Assembly (NCBI RefSeq): GCF_001984035.1
Contig: NZ_CP019449.1
Span: 1 to 64,000, forward strand
Direction: 5' to 3'
Length of the DNA: 64,000 bases
Origin: Sphingopyxis sp. QXT-31
GTDB taxonomy: Bacteria > Pseudomonadota > Alphaproteobacteria > Sphingomonadales > Sphingomonadaceae
Below are positions 44,656 to 52,370 of the stretch, piece after piece. Every line of letters begins with the position of its first letter. Position 1 is the first letter of the stretch. The translations under genes were made by a program, and so were the position numbers. The notes under the pieces are model-generated. The model did not search any database and was not told the origin of the DNA. It saw only the letters and a program-made list of their open reading frames with translations.

Positions 44656-46677
44656 ATGACGGCACCGTTCAATTTCGGGCAGCTCAAATTTCTGAAGACG
44701 CTGACCGAGGCGCTGTTTCACGGCGTCGACATGGTCATCACCGCCGACGACGTCGTGCAGAATGTCGCGACGCTGTTCGGCAAGGTCGGCGGGACCAAGC
44801 TCGACGAGCTGCAATTCTCGCTCGACATGACCGAGCTGGCGCTGGGGCCGGTGTTTGTCGAACTCGACGTCGCCGACCGCGCCGAGCGCGTTGCGAACCG
44901 GCTGCAGAACAGCGACTTCGACCTGTTCCAGGACATGGCGCGGCTGCGCGGAATTATATATGCGTGCTATTACGGCTATTGGCAGGGCGGCGACCAGCCG
45001 CGGGGCGCCGGGCAGGACGCCAATGAGGCGAACCCGGTGCACAAGCAGATCGGCTTCACCCTGCCGAAATTCCGTACCCGCATCGACCCGCCCGACCTCC
45101 CGATCGAGGATGTGCGCGGCCGCGAGATCGACGACGACCATATCCTCTCCGCCGCGACGCTGGAGGATGAATATGATGTCGTCGTCATCGGCTCGGGCGC
45201 CGGAGGCGCGGTCGCGGCGCATAATGTCGCGGCGCAGGGCTATAAGGTGCTGATCGTCGAGGCCGGCCCCTTCTACCCCTCGCACCGGATCACGCACCAC
45301 GAGCTGGAGATGATCGCCGCGCTCTACAAGCATGGCGGGGTGCAGACGACGACCAACAGCGATTTCGTGATCTTTCAGGGGCGTAACGTCGGCGGCTCGT
45401 CGACGGTCAACAACGGCATCTGCCTGCGCGTCAACGAAGACGGCCGCACCCACCCCGACGCGCCCGACGTGCTCGCCAAATGGGCGAGCATCGGCGCGCC
45501 GATCGACCCCGCCGCCTTCCACGCGAGCTACGACGCGGTGCAGGCGAAGCTCGGCATCGCGCGCGCCGAACCGCGTAGCGGGCGGCATAACGGCACGCAC
45601 CTCATCGACGGCTGGCTGAGGCACGCCGCGGCCTCGACCGACCCACGCGAAAAGCGCGCGATCGCCGACTGGTTCGACAAGAATTTCGGCCCGCCGAACA
45701 CGCCCAGCGCCTGCGCCTATTGCGGCTATTGCAATTCGGGCTGCCCCTATGGCCGCCGCATGGGCATGGCGCAGACCTATCTGCCCCACGCGTGCCGCGA
45801 CCATAAAGCGCGCATCCTGCCCGAGACCAAGGCCGAGGAAATCCTCTGGCAGGACGCATCGAACGGCAAGATCGAGGCCGAGGCGGTGCGGTTGGTGATG
45901 CCCGACGGATCGCACCGCATCGTCCGCGCACGCGTCGGCGTCGTCGTCGCGGGCGGCACGATCGCCTCGTCCAAACTGCTCGATAGTAGCGGCATCCAGG
46001 GCACCGGCTACCAGATCTCGCTCAACGTCGCCTCGCCCGTCGTGGCGCTGATGCCGGCTGGCGTCGGCGGCAAGGCGTGGGACGAGGACCAGATGACGAG
46101 CTATGTCGACTGCGGCCAATATCTGCTCGAAAGCCATTTCCAGCCGCCGATGGCGATGGCGTCGCTGATGCCCGGCTGGTTCGGCACACACGCCGAGCGG
46201 ATGAAGAATTTCAGCCGCGTCCATTCAGCGGGCATCCTCTTCCCCGCCGACCGCCGCGGGCAGGTCGTCGACGGCAAGCTCAAATTCGTGCTCGACGTCG
46301 AGGACGATCTGCCCGTGCTGCGCGATGCGATGGCGACGCTGACCAAGGTCCATTTCGCCGCGGGCGCGGTCGAATGCTATCCCGCGCTGGCGAGCGGCAA
46401 GACGATCACGCCCGACATGGACGTCGACGAATTTTTCTTCCGCGAAATCAGGCAGCAGGACGACCTCACCCTGTCGAGCAGCCACCCGCACGGCGGCAAT
46501 GCGATCAACGAGAATCCGCAATATGGCATCGTCGACCCCGAATGCCGCGTGCATGGCACGACCAATGTGCTGGTCACCGACGCCAGCACCTTCCCCAGCT
46601 GCATCCGCGTCAACGCGCAATGGACGACGATGGCGATGGCGCAATATGCGACCGGGCGCGGCGATCCGTTCCGGTGA
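44656..46677 (+). CDS. GMC family FAD-dependent oxidoreductase
   Basis: The 673-residue flavoprotein has a 170-residue N-terminal region without obvious match, then the ADP-binding motif VIGSGAGGAVAAHNVAAQG (about 174) and IVEAGPFYPS. A four-Cys motif follows (CAYCGYCNSGCPYGRR), then the substrate domain and the late HPHGGNAINENPQYG, DASTFPSC with IRVNAQWTTMAMA. GMC enzymes oxidise alcohols, here possibly a long-chain or sterol-like substrate, since the Cys motif and N-terminal extension recall long-chain alcohol oxidases. The start at 44656 follows AGGGGG. Confidence 0.85.
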   Translation: MTAPFNFGQLKFLKTLTEALFHGVDMVITADDVVQNVATLFGKVGGTKLDELQFSLDMTELALGPVFVELDVADRAERVANRLQNSDFDLFQDMARLRGIIYACYYGYWQGGDQPRGAGQDANEANPVHKQIGFTLPKFRTRIDPPDLPIEDVRGREIDDDHILSAATLEDEYDVVVIGSGAGGAVAAHNVAAQGYKVLIVEAGPFYPSHRITHHELEMIAALYKHGGVQTTTNSDFVIFQGRNVGGSSTVNNGICLRVNEDGRTHPDAPDVLAKWASIGAPIDPAAFHASYDAVQAKLGIARAEPRSGRHNGTHLIDGWLRHAAASTDPREKRAIADWFDKNFGPPNTPSACAYCGYCNSGCPYGRRMGMAQTYLPHACRDHKARILPETKAEEILWQDASNGKIEAEAVRLVMPDGSHRIVRARVGVVVAGGTIASSKLLDSSGIQGTGYQISLNVASPVVALMPAGVGGKAWDEDQMTSYVDCGQYLLESHFQPPMAMASLMPGWFGTHAERMKNFSRVHSAGILFPADRRGQVVDGKLKFVLDVEDDLPVLRDAMATLTKVHFAAGAVECYPALASGKTITPDMDVDEFFFREIRQQDDLTLSSSHPHGGNAINENPQYGIVDPECRVHGTTNVLVTDASTFPSCIRVNAQWTTMAMAQYATGRGDPFR

Positions 46678-46699
46678 GGGCTTAAACAATCCTCTCTTC

Positions 46700-46779
46700 C
46701 CGTTCGTGTCGAGCGAAGTCGAGACACGCCGAAGCGCCGCGCGTCCCAAGCGTGTCTCGACTTCGCTCGACACGAACGG
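46700..46779. repeat. short palindromic repeat (family A), copy 6
   Basis: CCGTTCGTGTCGAGCGAAG and CTTCGCTCGACACGAACGG arms around a GC-rich loop. It lies between the GMC oxidoreductase and trhO. Confidence 0.95.
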
Positions 46780-46795
46780 CTAAGGGGCGAGCGAA

Positions 46796-47536
46796 ATGAC
46801 CTTCACCGTCGCCGCCCTCTATCGCTTCGCGCCCTTCGAGGACCCTGCCGCGCTGCGTCAGCCGCTGCTTGACCTCTGCGCCGCGCAAAGTGTCAGGGGC
46901 ACGCTCCTCCTCGCGCGCGAAGGCATCAACGGCACCGTCGCCGGGCCCGCCGAGGGCATCGCCGCCGTCATCGCCCATATCCGCGCGCTCCCCGATTGCG
47001 CCGAACTCGACGTCAAATATTCGACCGCCGCCGTCATGCCCTTCCAGCGGCTGAAGGTGCGGCTGAAGAAGGAAATCGTGACGATGAAGGTGCCGGGCAT
47101 CGACCCGTCGCGCGACGTCGGCCGCTATGTAGACCCCGCCGACTGGAACACGGTGATCGCCGATGCCGATACGGTGGTCATCGACACCCGCAACGGCTTC
47201 GAGGTCGGCTACGGCAGCTTCGACGGCGCGATCGACCCGCAAACGAAGAGCTTCGGCGATTTCCCCGGCTGGTGGCGTGATCACAAGGACGAATTTGCCG
47301 GCAAGCGCATCGCGATGTTCTGCACCGGCGGCATCCGCTGCGAAAAATCGACCGCGTTCCTGCGCAGCGAGGGTGTCGACGATGTCGTGCATTTGAAGGG
47401 CGGCATCCTAGCCTATCTCGAAGCGGTGCCGGAGACGGAGAGCCGCTGGCACGGCAGCTGCTTCGTCTTCGACGAGCGCGTGAGCGTCGGCCACGGGCTG
47501 GTCGAGGTGGGGGAGAAGGACGGCTCCCCTCCCTGA
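46796..47536 (+). CDS. trhO: oxygen-dependent tRNA uridine 5-hydroxylase, rhodanese type
   Basis: TrhO (formerly YceA/UPF0176) forms 5-hydroxyuridine at tRNA position 34 using oxygen. The 246-residue product has an N-terminal ferredoxin-like domain (TLLLAREGINGTVAG, MPFQRLKVRLKKEIVTM) and a rhodanese domain with VVIDTRNGFEVGYGSFDGAI and the active Cys loop CTGGIRCEKS (Cys about 176). GGGGCGAGCG precedes the ATG. It converges with a methyltransferase gene. Confidence 0.92.
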   Translation: MTFTVAALYRFAPFEDPAALRQPLLDLCAAQSVRGTLLLAREGINGTVAGPAEGIAAVIAHIRALPDCAELDVKYSTAAVMPFQRLKVRLKKEIVTMKVPGIDPSRDVGRYVDPADWNTVIADADTVVIDTRNGFEVGYGSFDGAIDPQTKSFGDFPGWWRDHKDEFAGKRIAMFCTGGIRCEKSTAFLRSEGVDDVVHLKGGILAYLEAVPETESRWHGSCFVFDERVSVGHGLVEVGEKDGSPP

Positions 47537-47601
47537 AAGGGAGGGTCGTTCGCTCCGGACGGCGTTATCGTCCAACGCGTCCTCTCGCTCTCCTTTCGTC
47601 G

Positions 47602-48225
47602 TCAGTTTGCGCGCGCGGCACCATATTCGACCCAGCCGAAGGGCCGCGGGCTCTTGGGCATATACATCGCGCCCTGCCGCTCGACCGCGAAGCCGGCCGC
47701 GGCGTAAGCGTCCGAAATCGGGCGGGTGAGGTGGCAATTGCCGCCGATGCGTTTCCACACGGGCTCGATCCGCCGCTGCCATTTCGCGACACCGGCATCG
47801 GGCGCGCCGCCATGCTCGAGAAATAGCGCGGTCCCGCCGGGCTTCAGCACACGGCGGATTTCGCTCAGCACTGCCTTCTGCTCGGCCACCGAGCAGAGGG
47901 TGAAGGTCGTCACCACCGTGTCGAAGCTTGCATCGCCGAAGGGCATCGCCTCGCCGACCCCGCCCTGGATATCGGCGTCGATGCCGTGCGCCGCCGCCGC
48001 GGCGCGGCTCATCGCCAGCAACTCGGGCGAGGGATCGAGCCCGGCGAAGCTCTTCACCCGCGCGCGATCGTAAAATTCCATGTTGATGCCGCCGCCGCAG
48101 CCGAGCTCGAGCACATCGCCCGCCGCATGCGGCACGACCTTGCTCCTCGCCTTCATGATCTGCCCCTGCGAACAGGCGCATTTGATCAGTCGCGGAACGC
48201 CATGCCTCTCCCACCAGCTCGCCAT
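47602..48225 (-). CDS. class I SAM-dependent methyltransferase
   Basis: The 207-residue product has the SAM-binding motif VLELGCGGGINMEFY, the acidic loop LDPSPELLAM, and LSEIRRVLKPGGTALFLEHGG. It resembles the METTL7/UbiE-like group. The substrate is unknown. It starts MASWWERHGVPRLIKCA with a Cys-containing N-terminus. It is divergent from trxB with about 93 bases between the starts. Confidence 0.85.
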   Translation of the reverse strand: MASWWERHGVPRLIKCACSQGQIMKARSKVVPHAAGDVLELGCGGGINMEFYDRARVKSFAGLDPSPELLAMSRAAAAAHGIDADIQGGVGEAMPFGDASFDTVVTTFTLCSVAEQKAVLSEIRRVLKPGGTALFLEHGGAPDAGVAKWQRRIEPVWKRIGGNCHLTRPISDAYAAAGFAVERQGAMYMPKSPRPFGWVEYGAARAN

Positions 48226-48318
48226 AAAGCGGACTCCCCTTGGCGCGCAGCCTGTCCCTTGCTAGCGCGCTTGGCAACACCCATCTGTGCGCTCCGCCAC
48301 AGGGATAGAAAGACGATC

Positions 48319-49284
48319 ATGCCCGCCACCCACCACACCAAGATGCTCATCCTCGGTTCCGGCCCCGCGGGCCTGTCCGCCGCGATCTACGCCGCGCGCG
48401 CGGGCATGATGCCGATCGTGGTGCAGGGGCTCCAGCCCGGCGGCCAGCTCACCATCACCACCGACGTCGAAAACTACCCCGGCTATGCCGAGGTGATCCA
48501 GGGCCCCTGGCTGATGGAACAGATGACCGCGCAGGCGGTGCATGTCGGCACCAGCATGATCTGGGACACGATCGTCGACGTCGACCTGTCGCAGCGCCCG
48601 TTCAAGCTGACCGGCGACGGCGGCGACGTCTATCTCGCCGAAACGCTCGTGATCGCGACCGGCGCGCAGGCCAAATGGCTCGGCGCGCCCGGCGAGCAGG
48701 CACTGGGCGGCAAAGGCGTCTCGGCCTGTGCGACGTGCGATGGCTTCTTCTACCGCGGCAAGAAAGTCGTTGTCATCGGCGGCGGCAATACCGCGGTCGA
48801 GGAAGCGCTGTACCTCACCAACCACAGCGACGATGTGACGCTCATCCACCGCCGCGATCATCTGCGCGCCGAAAAGATCCTGCAGGACCGCCTCTTCGCC
48901 AACCCGAAGATCAAGGTCCTCTGGAACAAGAAGGTCGACCGCTTCGTCGCGGGCGAGGGCGTGTCGGGCCTCGTCGGCGTCGACCTGATCGACACCGTCA
49001 CCGGCGAGGCGAGCCACGAGCCGACCGACGGCGGCTTCGTCGCGATCGGCCACAGTCCCTCGACCGAGCTCTTCAAGGGCAAGCTGCCACTCGACGCCGA
49101 CGGCTATCTCGAAGTCACGCCGGGCACGTCGCTGACGAGCATCCCGGGCGTCTTCGCCGCGGGCGACGTCACCGACAAGGTCTACCGCCAGGCCGTTACC
49201 GCCGCGGGCATGGGCTGCATGGCGGCCTTGGATGCGGAGCGGTTTCTGGCCGAGGCCGAGTATCACGGGATGGTGGATGCCTGA
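48319..49284 (+). CDS. trxB: thioredoxin-disulfide reductase
   Basis: TrxB reduces thioredoxin with NADPH through FAD and a redox disulfide. The 321-residue product has the FAD motif ILGSGPAGLSAAIYAARAG, GGQLTITTDVENYPGY, the redox center CATC (C137, C140) in SACATCDGFFYRG, the NADPH motif VVIGGGNTAVEEALYL and the late AGDVTDKVYRQAVTAAGMG. Normal length and intact residues suggest a working enzyme. Confidence 0.96.
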   Translation: MPATHHTKMLILGSGPAGLSAAIYAARAGMMPIVVQGLQPGGQLTITTDVENYPGYAEVIQGPWLMEQMTAQAVHVGTSMIWDTIVDVDLSQRPFKLTGDGGDVYLAETLVIATGAQAKWLGAPGEQALGGKGVSACATCDGFFYRGKKVVVIGGGNTAVEEALYLTNHSDDVTLIHRRDHLRAEKILQDRLFANPKIKVLWNKKVDRFVAGEGVSGLVGVDLIDTVTGEASHEPTDGGFVAIGHSPSTELFKGKLPLDADGYLEVTPGTSLTSIPGVFAAGDVTDKVYRQAVTAAGMGCMAALDAERFLAEAEYHGMVDA

Positions 49285-49299
49285 TCGCCACGAAGACGA

Positions 49300-49545
49300 T
49301 CCGCGCAGAGGCGCAGAGGCCGCAGAGATTCTGGTTCGCGCGGAGCAGCGGAGGCGCGGAGAAAATTCTCCTACCTCGTTCGTGCTGAGCTTGTCGAAGC
49401 ACAGTCCTTCTCCCGCCCCGAAGAAAAGAACGGCCCTTCGACAAACTCAGGGCGAACGGATCTAAAATCCTCTCCGCGCCTCCGCGTCTCCGCGCGAACA
49501 ATTTCTTCTTCTCTGCGGTCTCTGCGCCTCTGCGCGAAAATATTT
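49300..49545. repeat. composite nested inverted repeats between trxB and hydrolase 1
   Basis: The outer arms CGCAGAGGCGCAGAGGCCGC and the inverse GCGGTCTCTGCGCCTCTGCG bracket a second pair (GCGGAGGCGCGGAGAAAATT and AATCCTCTCCGCGCCTCCGC). Inside these lies a family B palindrome at 49377-49459 (GTTCGTGCTGAGCTTGTCG and CGACAAACTCAGGGCGAAC). The gap between trxB and the convergent hydrolase gene contains no other feature. Confidence 0.9.
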
Positions 49546-50370
49546 CTAGCCGAGCGCCGCCAAAATCCGCTCCGCCAGCCACTCGCCATCCTTCCCCGCA
49601 AAACTATGCGAAGGACTCGCCAGCCGCTCGATGCGGATCGACCCCGCGTTCGCCTCGATATGCGCCAATGACGGCGCAAGCTTTTCCATAAACGCCTGCG
49701 CCGTCCGGTCTCCGGTCGCGAGCAATATCGTCACCGGGCAGAACATCTCCGCCAGCGTCGCGTCCAGTTCACCTGCAAGGCTGCCGAACGCCGGCGCCGC
49801 CGGCTTCTTGCGCATCGCCGACAGCCCACGCGCGAGCTTCTTCAAATCGATCTCGCCCTTCACCAGCCGCAGCAGGCTTTTCGGATCCTTGAGCCGCGTT
49901 AGATAGCGCGAGCGGATCGCCGACGCCGGGGGCAGGGCGGGTTCTTCCGCTTCGCCCTCGTCGCCGCAGTCGTCCTCATAAGTCCAGGGATTGGCGAGGA
50001 TCAGCCCGTCGACCGCCAGCGGCTGGTGCAGCAGCAAGGCGCTCGCCGCGTCGCAATTGCCGAAGGCGACCACGCGTGTCAGCTGCGGCGCGGCCTCGCG
50101 GAACGCCGCGAGTGCCGCCGCGATGTCGGGCCCGCTCGACCGGTAGCCGCCGTTGTCGCCGTCGCTGTCGCCGATCCCGCGCCGGTCGAAGCGGAACACC
50201 GGATGTCCGGCCGCAGCGCTGCGCTGCGCCAGCATCGCCATGCCGCGATGCGCACCGCTGCGGATCTCGTTGCCGCCCGATACGATGAGAAGGCCGGTCG
50301 AGCCTGCCGCCTCGTCGAGCGTCGCGGCAAGCACCGCGTTCTCGCATGCAAAGTTCAGCGGGCGCCGCAT
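49546..50370 (-). CDS. exosortase A system-associated hydrolase 1
   Basis: The 274-residue alpha/beta hydrolase matches the exosortase-associated hydrolase 1 type (TIGR03100). The nucleophile elbow reads AFGNCDAAS with Cys 106 in place of Ser. FRFDRRGIGDSDG supplies the oxyanion region, and the acidic residue and His come later (LLATGDRTAQ, SPSHSF). Its substrate is not known. It is the last gene of the minus-strand XrtA sub-operon and overlaps hydrolase 2 by 16 bases. Confidence 0.85.
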   Translation of the reverse strand: MRRPLNFACENAVLAATLDEAAGSTGLLIVSGGNEIRSGAHRGMAMLAQRSAAAGHPVFRFDRRGIGDSDGDNGGYRSSGPDIAAALAAFREAAPQLTRVVAFGNCDAASALLLHQPLAVDGLILANPWTYEDDCGDEGEAEEPALPPASAIRSRYLTRLKDPKSLLRLVKGEIDLKKLARGLSAMRKKPAAPAFGSLAGELDATLAEMFCPVTILLATGDRTAQAFMEKLAPSLAHIEANAGSIRIERLASPSHSFAGKDGEWLAERILAALG

Positions 50371-51023
50371 GTCGCGCTCCAAGCCGCAATGTCGTCGGCG
50401 ATCGCCTCGGCCATCGCCGCATCCTCGCCCGGCTCGGCGCGCAGCCACAGGGGCGTTCCCGCGATCCCGTCGGCGCCCAGCGCGACGATGCGCAGCGGTT
50501 CAACCGGCTGGGCCTCGGCGGCGCCCAACTGCGCGACCATCGCAGGCGAAAGGCGATTGCCCGCTAACAAGAGCGGTTCGTTCTTCGCGGTCTCGCTCAG
50601 GCTCTCGATCGACGAGGTCACCCCCGCCTCGCGATCCGCCGACACCCGCGCGCGCAGCAGGGTGCGCAGCAAAGATGAACCACCGACCGGGGCCAAGCGC
50701 CACCAGCCAGCTGCCGCGACTGGATGATCGATCAAGCAACCGCCGCGCACCGATGCCACCAGCACCGGCCCGTCGATCCCGGCCGCAACCTCCGCCAGCG
50801 CCACCTGCCAGTCCGAAAGATCGACATCTTCCAGCGCCACCAAACTCTCATTCTGCCCCGGCAGATCGGGCATGACCGCCGCAACGCCGCGCGCGGCGAG
50901 CGCCCGCATCGCCAGCACCAGGGTGCGGCGCGTGCGGTTCGCTTCCTCGAACAGCGGCGGAACGATCAACACGGTCGCGCGCGGCGCACCGGCGGGCTCT
51001 ATGCGCAAGATATGCTCGTCCAT
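50355..51023 (-). CDS. exosortase A system-associated hydrolase 2
   Basis: A 222-residue alpha/beta hydrolase-like protein of the exosortase-associated hydrolase 2 type (TIGR03101). It starts MDEHILRIEPAG, has VLIVPPLFEEANRTRRT and PDLPGQNES, and a weak nucleophile elbow (VLVASVRGGC). The usual G-x-S-x-G is not intact, so it may be catalytically altered. It lies 18 bases after the acyl carrier protein gene. Role in the XrtA system unknown. Confidence 0.8.
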   Translation of the reverse strand: MDEHILRIEPAGAPRATVLIVPPLFEEANRTRRTLVLAMRALAARGVAAVMPDLPGQNESLVALEDVDLSDWQVALAEVAAGIDGPVLVASVRGGCLIDHPVAAAGWWRLAPVGGSSLLRTLLRARVSADREAGVTSSIESLSETAKNEPLLLAGNRLSPAMVAQLGAAEAQPVEPLRIVALGADGIAGTPLWLRAEPGEDAAMAEAIADDIAAWSATCGAR

Positions 51024-51041
51024 GCGCGCGCCCGATAAATC

Positions 51042-51326
51042 TCAGTCGGTCACTTTGCGCAGCGAAAAGGCCAGCAAATTGCCGTAGGTTTCGAAAATCT
51101 CGCCGTCGATCTCGTCGTCGTCGATGATGATGCCGAGGCGATCCTCCATCTCGGTCAGCACCGTCGCGACCGCCATCGAGTCGAACTCGGGCAGTTCGCC
51201 GAACAGCCCGCTCTTTTCGGTCAGCGCTGCGGCGCGGGCCTCGCCCAGGCCCAGGATGTCCGCGAGCAAGGAGCGGAGCGTAGCATCGACGCCAGAAGGG
51301 GAGGGGGCGGCGGAAGTATCGGTCAT
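51042..51326 (-). CDS. acyl carrier protein in XrtA locus
   Basis: The 94-residue protein has an acyl/peptidyl carrier fold with the phosphopantetheine Ser at residue 50 in the FDSM motif, followed by the helix AVATVLTEMEDRLGI and acidic C-terminal part. It should carry an acyl or aminoacyl group loaded by the nearby ligase at 52371. This pairing is inferred from neighbourhood. The start at 51326 is chosen to give the usual carrier length; the GNAT gene ends seven bases before it. Confidence 0.85.
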   Translation of the reverse strand: MTDTSAAPSPSGVDATLRSLLADILGLGEARAAALTEKSGLFGELPEFDSMAVATVLTEMEDRLGIIIDDDEIDGEIFETYGNLLAFSLRKVTD

Positions 51327-51333
51327 CACGTCC

Positions 51334-52335
51334 TCACTCGCGCCCCAGCTTCGAGCGCGCAAAAGCCTTTATCGCGGGCCCCCATGCCGCGATGTGCGCC
51401 GGATTGAAAGCCTCCAATCGCCACAGCGGCTCGTGCCGGTTCATCCAGTCCTTCTTGTAGCCGTCGTTGCCGGTGCCGAAATCGACGCGCGCCACTTGAT
51501 CGACCTCGATCACATGGCGAAACAGCGCCGCCGACAACAAGGTTCCCGGCGAGGCTTTTAGGCTATCCTCGACATGCGCCAGCTTGTGGATGAAGGCGGT
51601 GCCGTCCTCGACCGTCCAGAACTGCGCTGCAACCGGAATCCCCTCGATCCGCGCGATCCCCATGCGAAAGGTGCCGCGGCGGCTCTCGGTCTCGGCAAAG
51701 GCGCGCAGCAGTGCCGGGTCGCCCTCCTCGGGTTTCCAGCTCGCGGCATAAATGCTTTCATAGGCGGCCCAGCTGCCGGGGTCATATTCGGTCAGCAGCT
51801 GGATATCGACCACGCCCTTCTTCGCTTTGCGCTTGACGGTGTTCTTGAGCGCGCCCGGACGGCCCTCCCACCAGTCGTCGTGGCTCATGCCCTTTAGGTC
51901 GAGCCAGTGGCGGTCGCCCGCGGGCACCGCCTTGACCCACCAGCCCGCCGCGCGCATCGCGCTCGCCACATCGGCCTGCGCGGCATCGGGGACCGGATAG
52001 AGCGTCAGCCGCCTGCCGCGCTTTTTGAGCTTCGCGAACAGCGCGCGCAGCGCCGCCGCGCGGTCGCCTTCGCCCACGAACAACGGCCGGATCGCAAAAC
52101 TATACCAGTTGGTGAGCCCGCTCAGCTGCCCGGCATGGTCGCGGCGCAGCGGCAGCCATGCGGTCACCGCCCCCGCCTCGCCATAAGCGTCGACCCGTGC
52201 TTCGCCCGCAAAACCATGCGCGGCGAGCAGGTCGAACCATGCCGCGCGCTCGAACGGCGAGGCAGGCGCACCCGCGCGCGCGTCGGCGGGTAGCCCCGCC
52301 TCATCATTAGCGCGAAGTTCACCGTTCCCTTGCAT
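51334..52335 (-). CDS. GNAT-family acyltransferase (FemAB/BioF2-like)
   Basis: The 333-residue product has a C-terminal acyltransferase domain of the type seen in FemAB-like proteins (EGIPVAAQFWTVEDGTAFI, KLAHVEDSLKASPGTLLSAAL, DFGTGNDGYKKDWM). The less conserved N-terminal half contains RPGALKNTVKRKAKK. Such proteins transfer acyl or aminoacyl groups. It leads the minus-strand run and is 35 bases from the divergent ligase start, if both starts are right. The next gene downstream is a carrier protein. Confidence 0.8.
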   Translation of the reverse strand: MQGNGELRANDEAGLPADARAGAPASPFERAAWFDLLAAHGFAGEARVDAYGEAGAVTAWLPLRRDHAGQLSGLTNWYSFAIRPLFVGEGDRAAALRALFAKLKKRGRRLTLYPVPDAAQADVASAMRAAGWWVKAVPAGDRHWLDLKGMSHDDWWEGRPGALKNTVKRKAKKGVVDIQLLTEYDPGSWAAYESIYAASWKPEEGDPALLRAFAETESRRGTFRMGIARIEGIPVAAQFWTVEDGTAFIHKLAHVEDSLKASPGTLLSAALFRHVIEVDQVARVDFGTGNDGYKKDWMNRHEPLWRLEAFNPAHIAAWGPAIKAFARSKLGRE

Positions 52336-52370
52336 AGGCTGGCGCTCTATCACCACACTCCTAAGAACCG

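Noticed and set aside
47527..47545. CCCTCCCT/AGGGAGGG hairpin at the trhO stop codon
   Set aside because: It overlaps the stop codon, lacks a T-run and looks like a fragment of repeat ends.
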